Positions 1 through 7,441 of a stretch of DNA of 18,645 bases are shown here, in pieces. The position numbers and the translations under genes were made by a program. Source of the DNA: JAUZPB01 sp037140715 (GTDB lineage Bacteria; Bacteroidota; Ignavibacteria; Ignavibacteriales; SURF-24); contig JBAXDX010000056.1 in NCBI GenBank assembly GCA_037140715.1, positions 1 through 18,645 of the forward strand, written 5' to 3'. The notes under the pieces are model-generated. The model did not search any database. It was not told where the DNA came from and was given only the letters and a program-made list of their open reading frames with translations. Position 1 is the stretch's first letter; each line of letters opens with the position of its first letter.

Positions 1-88
1 ATGAGAGCGTCACGAGGTACTCGGAAAACTCCAAGTACCTCATGAGAGCGTCACGGGGTACTCGGAAAACTCCAAGTACCTCATGAGG
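1..88. repeat. Tandem 41-bp repeat with internal hairpin
   Basis: Two complete 41-bp units lie head to tail (1-41 and 42-82), differing at one base (A15 versus G56), and the first six or so bases of a third unit follow. Each unit carries an inverted repeat: arms of 12 nt (14-25 with 30-41; 55-66 with 71-82) around an AAAC loop, with one C/A mismatch, and a core GAGGTACT/AGTACCTC that is perfect in unit 1. The change in unit 2 turns one pair into a G-T wobble, so pairing is kept. The unit junction itself is the palindrome CTCATGAG. The array touches the window edge and may continue upstream. There are no spacers, so it is not a CRISPR array. Function is unknown; REP-like intergenic DNA or a 3' untranslated hairpin of an upstream gene are possible. 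Confidence 0.85.
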
Positions 89-433
89 GTCAAAGTTCCC
101 TGATTTTACAATAATTTCATTTTTTTTAGATTAAAAATACGTATCTGATAAAATTTCCGGTTAAGGATAAACCAGGCAGGGGATTTGTCAGATTTTGTCT
201 GTGGAACGGGGCAGTCTTTATCCGGTGTAGTAATTCCCGCCATAATTTTTCATATAAACATCCCGCCGGAGTTTGGTGTTATATACAGCGGATTTGTAAA
301 GTTCTGTGTCTGATTTCCTCTTTTGCTACAGGTTTTATAAATGATTTTAATGAAAATACCTTAATAAGTCCTTTTATTTACAGAAATAATATTGTAATTT
401 TTTAATCGTTTTTTTCACTAATTATAAAGAAAC
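89..433. other. Gene-free intergenic stretch
   Basis: No open reading frame of useful length or RNA gene is apparent. A small hairpin (AGGG/CCCT, about 86-101) is followed by a run of T at 119-127 and could be the tail of an upstream transcript. I found no TTG-N20-TAnnTTTG promoter in front of the gene starting at 434, so how that gene is transcribed is not resolved. Confidence 0.5.
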
Positions 434-1810
434 ATGAAAAAACTTTTAGTGATTCTGCTGTTTGTCGCTCCGTTTGTTATCAAGGCTCAGAGTGATCTCC
501 GCTTTAACTTTGACTATGCAAGGTTCAGTTATGACAGTCTCTCCGGTTACATCGAATTTTATTATTCGTTCAGCCTGAATAATCTTACACTAATGGAAAA
601 AAAAGCCGGATTTTCCGCTAATGCAATTATTCATATCCAAATACAGGATACAACCGGCAAAAATGTGTTACTCGATAAGGAATGGAAAGTTGATAACCTG
701 ATTTTAGATACATCCGGGACTTCGAAGTTTAGAAATCTTGTGGGGGTTGTTGGTTTTGTCATACCCGGCGGGCAGTATCAGTGCATAGTTACCGGTACGG
801 ATGCCAACAACAGGAATAAGGTAAAAAGAATAGTGGAAAACCTTATAATTGAACCTTTTGCCGGTAAAAACCTTTCGCTCAGCGATATTGAACTTTCAGG
901 TAATATCAGACAGGAGGGCGCGGACAGTTCTTCGATTTTTTATAAGAATACACTTGAGGTTGTGCCGAATCCGACTATGGTTTTCGGGGAAGAGGCTCCT
1001 GTGGTATTCTATTACGCCGAAATTTATAATATGACGAAGCCGGGGACTTCTGATAATGTTACATTAAGGTCGCGTCTGTATAACAGCCGTGGCGCATTAC
1101 TTTTTGATAAGGCTAAGTGTATTTCCAGGACAGATGTCGCAAGAGTTGAGGTCGGCACTCTCAATATTTCCAGATATGCAACTGATACCTATACATTTGT
1201 CCTGACCGCCCTGGATAGTGCTGGTAATTATGGTGTTTCATCATCAAAAAAGTTCTATGTATATAATCCTAAGGTTATTGACACAGTAAAAAATATGACC
1301 GGAAATATGGAACTGATAAATTCGGAATTCAGCGCACTAAGTCCGGATGAATGTGATGAGCTTTTTGATAAATCTGCATATATTACAAATGCAACGGAAA
1401 GGGAGCAGTATAAAAAGATACAAAATACAGAAGGCAAACGTGAGTTTCTCTTTAAATTTTGGAAAAGGAGAGATGCAGACCCGTCAACGCCGGAGAATGA
1501 GTTCAAAAGTACTTTTATAAACAGAGTAAAAACAGCTAATGAGAAGTATGGAGCACTTGGCAGGCGCGGTAATAAAACAGACCGGGGTCGCGTATTTATT
1601 CTTTATGGAGAAGCGGACGAAACTGACCGTTATCCGAATGACCTGGATAAGAAACCTTATGAAATCTGGCGATATAACGGCATCGAAGGGGGCGTGGAGT
1701 TTATTTTTGGCGATGTCTCAGGTTTTGGTGATTATCAGCTTCTCCATTCTACAAAAAGAGGAGAACTTAAGGATGATAACTGGTTAAGCAGGATACAGAC
1801 CGCTAAATAA
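434..1810 (+). CDS. GWxTD domain-containing secreted protein
   Basis: A predicted exported protein of 458 residues. Residues 1-18 form a classic signal peptide (MKK, a hydrophobic run, then a likely cut after IKA); there is no lipobox cysteine, so it is probably periplasmic. The middle part is beta-rich and has no family I recognise. The C-terminal third (about 320-450) carries the GWxTD domain hallmarks: an FWKRRD segment, KTDRGRVFILYGEADE and then PYEIWRY. The name-giving motif reads G379-N-K-T-D383, so its tryptophan is replaced by asparagine. The domain is known mainly from FCB-group bacteria and its biochemical role is not established. The ATG has only a weak AAAG-type ribosome site. Downstream genes point to envelope work, but the 153-nt gap to the next gene leaves cotranscription open. 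Confidence 0.85.
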   Translation: MKKLLVILLFVAPFVIKAQSDLRFNFDYARFSYDSLSGYIEFYYSFSLNNLTLMEKKAGFSANAIIHIQIQDTTGKNVLLDKEWKVDNLILDTSGTSKFRNLVGVVGFVIPGGQYQCIVTGTDANNRNKVKRIVENLIIEPFAGKNLSLSDIELSGNIRQEGADSSSIFYKNTLEVVPNPTMVFGEEAPVVFYYAEIYNMTKPGTSDNVTLRSRLYNSRGALLFDKAKCISRTDVARVEVGTLNISRYATDTYTFVLTALDSAGNYGVSSSKKFYVYNPKVIDTVKNMTGNMELINSEFSALSPDECDELFDKSAYITNATEREQYKKIQNTEGKREFLFKFWKRRDADPSTPENEFKSTFINRVKTANEKYGALGRRGNKTDRGRVFILYGEADETDRYPNDLDKKPYEIWRYNGIEGGVEFIFGDVSGFGDYQLLHSTKRGELKDDNWLSRIQTAK

Positions 1811-1963
1811 TACTCATTTCCCCTGAAACGGGTAAGATTATGATTATGAGTAAGATTAAGAAAAGCATATACATGGTTTTTTGAACAGATAAATTAATTA
1901 CACGCTTCCGGCAGGCGGAATGAATGTTACGGACAGCTCAACAGGATTAAATAATATAAACTA

Positions 1964-2839
1964 ATGTCATTAAAGAACAAATCTGAATATATCCTTTTTA
2001 ACGGCTTTGTTAAGCTCTTTCATCTGACAGGACTGAAAAGCACGCGCTTTTTCGCCCGTGTCCTTGCTTTCATTTTCTACTATCTGATACCAATAAGAAA
2101 AAAAACAGTAACAGGTAACCTTGCAATGGCATTCCCGGAGAAGTCCGGGAAGGAAATAGGACAAATTGCATATAAGGCTTACTTTAGTTTTGCCCTTACA
2201 CTCGCCGAGATAATGTGCATTCCTTTTCAGACTGCCGAAAAAATCAAAAGCTGGGTCAGCTGCCCGAAACTTCATCTGGTTAAGGAGAAATTCGAAGAAA
2301 ATAAGGGAGTAATATTTTTAACTGCACACTTTGGCAACTGGGAACTGGGTGCCTGCTCAATCGGTGCCCAGCTTGGAGTTCCGGTTTATGTTGTGTATAA
2401 ACCACAGCGCAATGTTTTTGTGGGGGACTGGATAAATATGATGCGCGAGAAGTTTGGCAATAAAACAGTACCTCTTGGCTTGTCAATCAGGAATATCTTT
2501 AAAGCACTTGTCGAGAAGAAGATTATAGGACTTGTAGGCGATCAGCGGGGCGAGCCGGATGGTCCGAGGGTTAAGTTTATGGGAATAGATTCGTCTGTTT
2601 ATCCGGGCGCGGCTGTAATGGCATTAAAGACAAAGTCCCCGATTGCCGTGGCTGTCACAGAGCGTCAGGCAGACTACTCATATTATGTTGATATTAATTT
2701 TATAGATATTGATGAGTGTAAAGGAACAACCGAAGAGAAGGTTATGCAAATCAATCAGCAGTATCATAATATCCTCGAAGCCTGTATAAGGCGCAATCCG
2801 GAGCAGTGGCTCTGGATGCACAAGCGTTGGAAATACTGA
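1964..2839 (+). CDS. LpxL/HtrB-type lysophospholipid or lipid A acyltransferase
   Basis: A 291-residue protein of the bacterial lipid A late acyltransferase family, which moves an acyl chain onto a lipid A precursor or another lipid at the inner membrane. The catalytic HX4E motif is visible as H122-F-G-N-W-E127, and the downstream substrate-binding block GLVGDQRGEPDGPRVKFMG, followed by YPGAAVMALKTKSPI, matches the family pattern. The N terminus has a hydrophobic stretch (about 22-42) suited to membrane anchoring, and the length is normal. The stop codon overlaps the start of the following glycosyltransferase (TGATG), so the two are likely made together, consistent with lipopolysaccharide or glycolipid assembly. 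Exact acceptor and acyl chain cannot be told from sequence, so I give no symbol. The upstream start has no clear Shine-Dalgarno. Confidence 0.85.
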   Translation: MSLKNKSEYILFNGFVKLFHLTGLKSTRFFARVLAFIFYYLIPIRKKTVTGNLAMAFPEKSGKEIGQIAYKAYFSFALTLAEIMCIPFQTAEKIKSWVSCPKLHLVKEKFEENKGVIFLTAHFGNWELGACSIGAQLGVPVYVVYKPQRNVFVGDWINMMREKFGNKTVPLGLSIRNIFKALVEKKIIGLVGDQRGEPDGPRVKFMGIDSSVYPGAAVMALKTKSPIAVAVTERQADYSYYVDINFIDIDECKGTTEEKVMQINQQYHNILEACIRRNPEQWLWMHKRWKY

Positions 2840-3861
2840 TGCTTTATGAGAAAATTTTAGTTGTTCAGACGGCTTTCATTGGCGACTCTGTGCTTACTCT
2901 TCCGCTTATTCAGAGTTTAAGCAGTCTCTTTCCCAGTAGTTTAATTGATGTGATATCTGCACCCGCTTCAGAGGAGATATTTAAGGCAAGCCCTTTTGTT
3001 CATAAAGTAATTGTATATGACAAGAGGGGAGCGGATAAATCATTAATAAGTATTTTCCACTTTGCGGGCAGAATCAGAAATGAAAAATACTCCGTGATTT
3101 ATTCACCTCACAGATCGCTTAGAACAGCCATGCTCGTAAAGCTTTCCGGAGTGAAAGAGACTTACGGATTTTCAAATTCGTCATTAAGCAGGCTGTACCG
3201 CAATGTAATTCCTTATCATGGCAGGCTCCATGAGGTACAGAGGAATTTAAGTCTTACCGGCTGTTATAAAGAAGGGGATGAGTGGAAAATAAAGCCTGAA
3301 ATTCAGTCCGATGAGAAAACGGTAAGAAAGATTGACGGAATTTTATACGGATACGAAGGGCGGAAGTTTGCCACAGTAGCGCCGGGTTCTGTATGGGAGA
3401 CAAAGAAATATCCGGTTGAAAGATATAAAGGAATTGTTGAGTTTTTACTTGGCAGAGGGATAAAAGTATTTTTAATCGGGGCAAAGTCCGACAGGGCACT
3501 CTGTGATGAGCTTTCAGCCGGTCATGCAGGGGATGTTGTTAATGTTGCGGGTAATCTGACTATAACTGAGTCAGTTGAATTACTGAGGCGGTGTTCTGTT
3601 TTAATATGCAACGACAGCGCGCCTGCTCATTTCGGAATGGCTGCGGGTATTGCAGTTCTCACTATATACTGTTCTACGGTGCCTGACTTCGGTTTTTATC
3701 CGTATAATGAAAAGAGCAGAATCATGAATTTTGATGAACTTAAATGCAAGCCCTGCGGAATACACGGGCATAAGAAATGTCCGGTTAAGTCGTTTGACTG
3801 CGCTTATAAGATAAGTGAAAGCGAGGTTAACGATATTATTGCTGAAATGCTGGATGACTGA
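2839..3861 (+). CDS. Glycosyltransferase family 9 (heptosyltransferase-like)
   Basis: A 340-residue GT-B fold glycosyltransferase of the ADP-heptose:LPS heptosyltransferase family (GT9), expected to add a heptose or related sugar to the lipopolysaccharide core on the cytoplasmic face. The N terminus (ILVVQTAFIGDSVLTLPLI) is the family's first Rossmann segment. The donor-binding half shows APGSVWETKKYP (181-192) and CNDSAPAHFG with D259 and H264. Four cysteines (C303, C306, C314, C321) form a Cys-X2-Cys-X7-Cys-X6-Cys pattern seen in many GT9 proteins. I chose the ATG at 2839, which overlaps the previous stop as TGATG and starts directly at the domain; an in-frame ATG at 2806 would add 11 residues inside the acyltransferase gene. 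The pairing with the acyltransferase supports a role in the outer envelope. Confidence 0.88.
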   Translation: MLYEKILVVQTAFIGDSVLTLPLIQSLSSLFPSSLIDVISAPASEEIFKASPFVHKVIVYDKRGADKSLISIFHFAGRIRNEKYSVIYSPHRSLRTAMLVKLSGVKETYGFSNSSLSRLYRNVIPYHGRLHEVQRNLSLTGCYKEGDEWKIKPEIQSDEKTVRKIDGILYGYEGRKFATVAPGSVWETKKYPVERYKGIVEFLLGRGIKVFLIGAKSDRALCDELSAGHAGDVVNVAGNLTITESVELLRRCSVLICNDSAPAHFGMAAGIAVLTIYCSTVPDFGFYPYNEKSRIMNFDELKCKPCGIHGHKKCPVKSFDCAYKISESEVNDIIAEMLDD

Positions 3862-3917
3862 TTATTTACGGGGTAGTGATAAAGTAACCGGATGATTTTT
3901 TTTATTCTGTTTTATAT

Positions 3918-3922
3918 GGAGG
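3918..3922 (+). promoter_or_regulatory. Strong ribosome binding site for the TsaC gene
   Basis: A GGAGG core lies 6 nt before the ATG at 3929. It decides the start: the alternative in-frame ATG at 3953 has nothing comparable. Confidence 0.8.
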
Positions 3923-3928
3923 AAGTAA

Positions 3929-4564
3929 ATGCCCGGAGTCAGACGGGGATCGATGATTTTAGCAGACGGGGACATTAACGGAGCAGTAAAAGAAGCTGCG
4001 AGGATATTTACCGAAGGGGGCGTTTTTATTTATCCGACTGATACAATCTATGGGATAGGCGGCGATCCTTTTAATCCGGACTGTACTCTTAGAATTAATA
4101 AAATGAAAAGGCGGGACGAGAGTAAGAAATTTATTTTTCTGGCTGATAATCTTCAGCGGCTTACCGGTTATACCGATGTGGCAATGGAGAAGCATTTTGA
4201 TTTCCTTGATGCTGTCTGGCCTGATCCGGTTTCTGTAATTCTAAAGTTAAATCATCAGACTGTGGCTTTACTCGGTCAGACTACAGCAGGCTTCCGCGTT
4301 CCGCGCAGCGGGTTTTGTGTTTCGCTGATTGCGGAAGTGAAGAAGCCTTTGATATCGACAAGTGTTAATCGTTCAGGAGGCGGGCCGATGACTGAACCGG
4401 ATGCAATTTATTGTGAATTTGGCTCTGAGGTGAATGCTGTATTTTATACTGAAAAGAAGCTGCTCAGGCTTGGCTCAACTATAATTGACCTGACAGACAG
4501 CGTTCCCGTGCTTGTGCGCGAGGGAGCGGTTAAGTTTAGCGAACTGATGGGGAAGTTCAGATAA
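3929..4564 (+). CDS. tsaC: L-threonylcarbamoyladenylate synthase (TsaC/Sua5/YrdC family)
   Basis: This enzyme makes threonylcarbamoyl-AMP from threonine, bicarbonate and ATP, the first step of the universal t6A37 modification of ANN-decoding tRNAs. The 211-residue length fits a single YrdC domain without the extra Sua5 C-terminal domain. Visible motifs are YPTDTIYGIGGDP (35-47), the basic KMKRRDESKK segment (58-67), TTAGFRVP (118-125) and STSVNRSG (143-150), which corresponds to the usual SANxSG nucleotide-binding motif with V in place of A. A YciO-type paralogue of unproven function is the main alternative. The gene is 67 nt from the glycosyltransferase and has its own strong Shine-Dalgarno. 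A stem-loop follows the stop codon. Confidence 0.85.
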   Translation: MPGVRRGSMILADGDINGAVKEAARIFTEGGVFIYPTDTIYGIGGDPFNPDCTLRINKMKRRDESKKFIFLADNLQRLTGYTDVAMEKHFDFLDAVWPDPVSVILKLNHQTVALLGQTTAGFRVPRSGFCVSLIAEVKKPLISTSVNRSGGGPMTEPDAIYCEFGSEVNAVFYTEKKLLRLGSTIIDLTDSVPVLVREGAVKFSELMGKFR

Positions 4565-4603
4565 ATGATATCCCCTGCTGATTAACCCGATGCAGGGAAT
4601 CAT
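4565..4603 (+). terminator. Possible stem-loop terminator after tsaC
   Basis: Immediately after the stop codon, ATGAT (4565-4569) pairs with ATCAT (4599-4603) and CCCTGC (4573-4578) pairs with GCAGGG (4592-4597), separated by a small asymmetric internal loop and closed by a 13-nt loop. No T-run follows, so it is not a standard intrinsic terminator. It sits just upstream of a new promoter, which suits a transcript boundary. Confidence 0.35.
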
Positions 4604-4648
4604 CTGCTCTATTGATTTATAATATACCGGTATCAGGGCTGACTTTAA

Positions 4649-4679
4649 TTGACTTTTTAGGCAGGGTTAGGTAACTTTG
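4649..4679 (+). promoter_or_regulatory. Bacteroidota-type promoter (TTG-N20-TAnnTTTG)
   Basis: TTG at 4649-4651 and TAACTTTG at 4672-4679 match the known Bacteroidota -33/-7 consensus with a 20-nt spacer. The end of the -7 element is 14 nt before the ATG at 4693, so the predicted transcript has a leader of only about 8-10 nt and no Shine-Dalgarno. It would drive the M23 peptidase, bactofilin and probably the ATP synthase genes. The same geometry recurs before ffh. Confidence 0.7.
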
Positions 4680-4692
4680 CATCAGCTTGAAC

Positions 4693-5523
4693 ATGAAAAT
4701 ACCCAAAATAAAAGATATTAAAGAATTCTCGGCGCATATCATTTTTGATCATGCCGGTGCTCATACAAAAAGCTATGCGTTCAGCAGTATAAAAATAGCT
4801 CTGTTTATCGGGCTTTATACATTTGTTATTGCCCTGACAGTCTTCTTGTTCCTGCTTGCTACGCCCGCCAAATTTCTTTTGATTTCAGATGAGGAAGCCC
4901 TGCGGGGTGAATCGATGAGGTTGTTGCAGTTAAGCAAGAGGGTTATTTACCTTTCGAAGGAGCTTAATCATATTCAGTCCCTGAACAAAAGTCTGAAGAA
5001 TGCAGTTTTTATGGGAGATTCGGATCTTGCAAAATCGATCAGGGAAAAGCAGGAAATACAGAAGCAGCAGAAGACAGAAAATCCCTTTGGGGGGTATATT
5101 TTTGGAGCTGTAAAAGCTCTTTTTATGGATCAGGAGAATAATTCCGTCCGCGTGGTTTATTTTATTAATCCTGTAAACAGTCAGTTTACCAGCAGGGGAT
5201 TCAGCGCGGAGAAGGGACACATGGGGATTGATTTTCCACTTCGTTCAGGTCAGCCTGTTTTCGCGGTGGCTTTCGGCACAGTTGTTTTTGCCGATTATAC
5301 GTCCGATGATGGCTATATGATAATACTGATGCACCAGGATAATTATATAACAGTCTATAAGCATTGTTCGGTACTGGTAAAAAAGATTAGAGACAAAGTA
5401 GCACAGGGTGAGGTAATTGCATTAAGCGGCAATTCAGGACTGAATACCACGGGTCCGCATCTGCATTTCGAGGTATGGATGGATGGTCAGGCTGTCGATC
5501 CCAAAAGTGTTTTATTAAAATAG
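4693..5523 (+). CDS. Membrane-anchored M23 family metallopeptidase
   Basis: A LytM-type zinc peptidase expected to cut peptide cross-links in the cell wall from the periplasmic side. From the ATG at 4693 it has 276 residues: a short basic cytoplasmic start, one membrane segment (about 34-62), a helical, probably coiled-coil linker (about 70-110) and a C-terminal M23 domain (about 165-270). All metal ligands and catalytic histidines are present: H176 and D180 (HMGID), H224 (YKHC), and H256 and H258 (GPHLHFE). It should therefore be active, unlike many degenerate LytM proteins. A TTG at 4687 would add two residues; ATG is preferred because it keeps the promoter spacing seen at ffh. A bactofilin gene follows after 14 nt, a pairing known to control cell shape in other bacteria. 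Confidence 0.88.
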   Translation: MKIPKIKDIKEFSAHIIFDHAGAHTKSYAFSSIKIALFIGLYTFVIALTVFLFLLATPAKFLLISDEEALRGESMRLLQLSKRVIYLSKELNHIQSLNKSLKNAVFMGDSDLAKSIREKQEIQKQQKTENPFGGYIFGAVKALFMDQENNSVRVVYFINPVNSQFTSRGFSAEKGHMGIDFPLRSGQPVFAVAFGTVVFADYTSDDGYMIILMHQDNYITVYKHCSVLVKKIRDKVAQGEVIALSGNSGLNTTGPHLHFEVWMDGQAVDPKSVLLK

Positions 5524-5537
5524 GAGTGAATTTTATA

Positions 5538-5927
5538 ATGTTACACAAAAAAACAACAAACGGAAAAGCAGAGGATATCAGCATTATATCAAAAGGCATG
5601 GCAATCGAAGGACTAATTAAAAGTAATGGCAACGTTCGAATAGATGGTGCGATAAAGGGCAACGTAACAGTGCTCGGTAACTTAACGTTTGGCGAGACGG
5701 CGGAAGTAAAGGGAGAAGTCAGGGCTGAGAATATTACACTGAGCGGAAAGATATCCGGGTATGTAAATTCATCCAGTAAGCTTGTTCTGGAATCTAAATC
5801 TGTCTTAAAAGGTGATATAATGGCAAAAATACTTGTCATTGAGCAGGGTGCCTTCTTCGAGGGTACATGTACAATGAGCAATGAGCAAAAGAAAGATCCA
5901 GTTTTACAGTCCGAAAGTAAAAAATGA
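5538..5927 (+). CDS. Bactofilin (polymer-forming cytoskeletal protein)
   Basis: A 129-residue bactofilin (DUF583/PF04519), a protein that polymerises without nucleotide into filaments that place cell-wall enzymes. The core (about 15-110) shows the repeating beta-helix pattern: GMAIEGLIKSNGNVRIDG, then GNVTVLGNLTFGETAEVKGEV, then further turns with regularly spaced glycine and valine/isoleucine. The flanking tails are short and polar, as usual. The start at 5538 has AGGAG at 5522-5526; a longer reading from 5475 would lie inside the peptidase gene and add an unrelated sequence. The upstream M23 peptidase is its likely partner, as in the CcmA-Csd system of Helicobacter. The stop overlaps the next start as ATGA, so it is translationally linked to the ATP synthase accessory genes. 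Confidence 0.9.
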   Translation: MLHKKTTNGKAEDISIISKGMAIEGLIKSNGNVRIDGAIKGNVTVLGNLTFGETAEVKGEVRAENITLSGKISGYVNSSSKLVLESKSVLKGDIMAKILVIEQGAFFEGTCTMSNEQKKDPVLQSESKK

Positions 5928-6181
5928 TCAGCACCGGCTCCGAAAGGAAAAAAATCAAGAATATAAATGAAGCGGGAGCGTATCTTGGACTTGGCTTTCA
6001 GATTGCGGCTTCCATAGTCCTGATGCTATTTCTTGGCAGGTGGCTTGACGGTAAGCTGGGTATTTTCCCATGGCTTACGATATCATTTTCATTTTTAGGT
6101 GGCGCGGCAGGCATTTATAGTGTTATAAAGACAGTATTGGAGATAGGGGATAAAAAGAAAAATAGTGAAAAAGGTAATTAA
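5924..6181 (+). CDS. AtpZ/AtpI family membrane protein
   Basis: A small protein (85 residues) of the AtpZ-like family (PF09527) found at the head of many ATP synthase operons. It has a polar start, two membrane segments (about 20-38 and 49-70) joined by the typical GRWLDGKLGIFPW turn, and a lysine-rich end. In other bacteria AtpZ and AtpI together have been implicated in ring assembly or Mg2+/Ca2+ transport; here this is only inferred by position. Its ATG overlaps the bactofilin stop by 4 nt, and its 3' end overlaps the next gene by 17 nt. Confidence 0.8.
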   Translation: MISTGSERKKIKNINEAGAYLGLGFQIAASIVLMLFLGRWLDGKLGIFPWLTISFSFLGGAAGIYSVIKTVLEIGDKKKNSEKGN

Positions 6182-6545
6182 TCAGATTTTATTCTTATTT
6201 ATTATTGTCTATATATGTATTTTTGCTTTGTATAAAAGCGGTCATGTCAGCTATGAGTTTTTAAATGCTTCTTTCTATGCGGGAGTAATCAACGGGCTGA
6301 ACGCCGTAGCAACGGTACTGTCCTTTAATTACGCTTTAGGCAAATCCGGCAGTCTGTTTATGATATATAACATGGGCGGAATGGTTGCCAGAATGTTTAT
6401 TCTGTTAATAGTCATTCTTATTTTATTGAAATTCTTGAATATAGACAAATATGGGTTTATATTTATATTTTTCATTTTGTACTTTATATCATTGGCATTA
6501 GAAATAAATTATTTTAGAATACAAGTAACAGAAAAGAAATCCTGA
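6165..6545 (+). CDS. AtpI-like four-helix membrane protein
   Basis: A 126-residue hydrophobic protein with about four membrane segments (roughly 5-24, 33-57, 66-89, 93-115). Its place between an AtpZ-like gene and atpB, and its size, match the AtpI/small ATP synthase assembly proteins, but sequence motifs in this group are weak, so the family call rests mostly on context. It begins with GTG at 6165, within the end of the upstream gene; an AGGGGA sequence at 6145-6150 is rather far away, so coupling to the upstream gene is likely. Only 4 nt separate it from atpB. Confidence 0.65.
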   Translation: MKKVINQILFLFIIVYICIFALYKSGHVSYEFLNASFYAGVINGLNAVATVLSFNYALGKSGSLFMIYNMGGMVARMFILLIVILILLKFLNIDKYGFIFIFFILYFISLALEINYFRIQVTEKKS

Positions 6546-6549
6546 AAAT

Positions 6550-7404
6550 ATGATCAGTTATATACAAGCCGATACAGCGAAAGTGGCGCAGGACACTCTG
6601 TCCCACGCACAAAGCGGCAATTCCGACAGCAGCTGGATATTACATCATATTCTGGATGCAAAATATCTTGATTTTGAACCGTTCGGCAAAATACCATTGC
6701 CGGAGATACATATATTCGGTATGGACATATCGATTACGCGTCATGTGGTTTTTATGTGGCTTGCCGTTCTTCTTCTAATCTTAATCTTCAGCTATGTTTC
6801 CAAAAGCTATAAGAAGTCTAAAACTCCCAAAGGGTTTGCAAATTTAATGGAACTTCTTGTTGTTTTTGTCCGGGATGACATCGCAAAGCCGGCAATAGGC
6901 AAAGGATTTGAGAAATTTCTGCCCTATCTCTTAACGGTTTTCTTTTTTATACTTGCCAGTAACTTCATCGGACTGTTTCCATACAGCGCCACAGCGACAA
7001 GCAATATTTCAGTAACAGCCACGCTTGCAGTTATCTCATTTATTGTAATACAGGCGGGTGGCATGATGAAAAACGGAGTGTTCGGATATTTCAGGGGATT
7101 AATACCGCATGGAGTTCCGGTATGGCTGTTGCCGGTCATGTTTATAGTTGAAATACTCGGACTTTTTACTAAACCATTTGCTCTGGCTATTCGTCTTTTT
7201 GCAAATATGACCGCAGGGCATATTGTTATTCTGGCGTTAATAGGACTGATATTCATCCTTAAAACGGTGTTTGTCGCTCCGGTTTCAATTGCCTTTGCTT
7301 TATTTATTTATTTACTTGAAATACTTGTAGCCTTAATACAGGCATATATATTTACAATGCTGTCCTCTTTGTTCATCGGGATGGCAGTACATCAGGATCA
7401 TTGA
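6550..7404 (+). CDS. atpB: F-type ATP synthase subunit a
   Basis: Subunit a forms the proton half-channels beside the c-ring in the membrane Fo part. The 284-residue protein has an extended N-terminal region (about 60 residues) before the first membrane segment, which is longer than in E. coli. The functional helix reads FTKPFALAIRLFANMTAGHIV, with the essential arginine as R215. The C-terminal helix ALIQAYIFTMLSSLFIG is also typical. It follows the AtpI-like gene by 4 nt and precedes atpE by 37 nt in the usual order a-c-b-delta-alpha-gamma. Confidence 0.97.
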   Translation: MISYIQADTAKVAQDTLSHAQSGNSDSSWILHHILDAKYLDFEPFGKIPLPEIHIFGMDISITRHVVFMWLAVLLLILIFSYVSKSYKKSKTPKGFANLMELLVVFVRDDIAKPAIGKGFEKFLPYLLTVFFFILASNFIGLFPYSATATSNISVTATLAVISFIVIQAGGMMKNGVFGYFRGLIPHGVPVWLLPVMFIVEILGLFTKPFALAIRLFANMTAGHIVILALIGLIFILKTVFVAPVSIAFALFIYLLEILVALIQAYIFTMLSSLFIGMAVHQDH

Positions 7405-7430
7405 TTAATAAACAACATACATTCAACTTT

Positions 7431-7435
7431 GGAGG
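7431..7435 (+). promoter_or_regulatory. Strong ribosome binding site for atpE
   Basis: GGAGG ends 6 nt before the ATG at 7442. It is among the best Shine-Dalgarno sequences in the operon, as expected for subunit c, which is needed in many copies per complex. Confidence 0.8.
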
Positions 7436-7441
7436 AATTAA

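Noticed and set aside
1..88. CRISPR array
   Set aside because: The 41-bp units abut each other without unique spacers and no cas genes are present.
1255..1506. Minus-strand open frame opposite the GWxTD gene, and similar antisense frames elsewhere
   Set aside because: No recognisable domains or ribosome sites, and each lies opposite a gene with clear family motifs; treated as shadows.
1811..1852. Inverted repeat TACTCAT/ATGAGTA after the GWxTD gene as a terminator
   Set aside because: The inner pairing is poor and there is no T-run after it.
1906..1920. Small hairpin TTCCG/CGGAA before the acyltransferase gene
   Set aside because: Only five base pairs, with no flanking feature that gives it meaning.
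2806..2838. Longer N terminus for the family 9 glycosyltransferase
   Set aside because: It lies inside the acyltransferase gene and adds residues before the conserved start; the TGATG overlap at 2839 is the simpler choice.
5475..5537. Longer N terminus for the bactofilin
   Set aside because: It lies inside the peptidase gene in another frame; the ATG at 5538 has AGGAG upstream and begins the family sequence.
7401..7431. TTG-N20-CAACTTTG before atpE, one base off the Bacteroidota promoter consensus
   Set aside because: The -7 element would overlap the GGAGG ribosome site and the transcript would start after it, removing the Shine-Dalgarno; probably coincidence.
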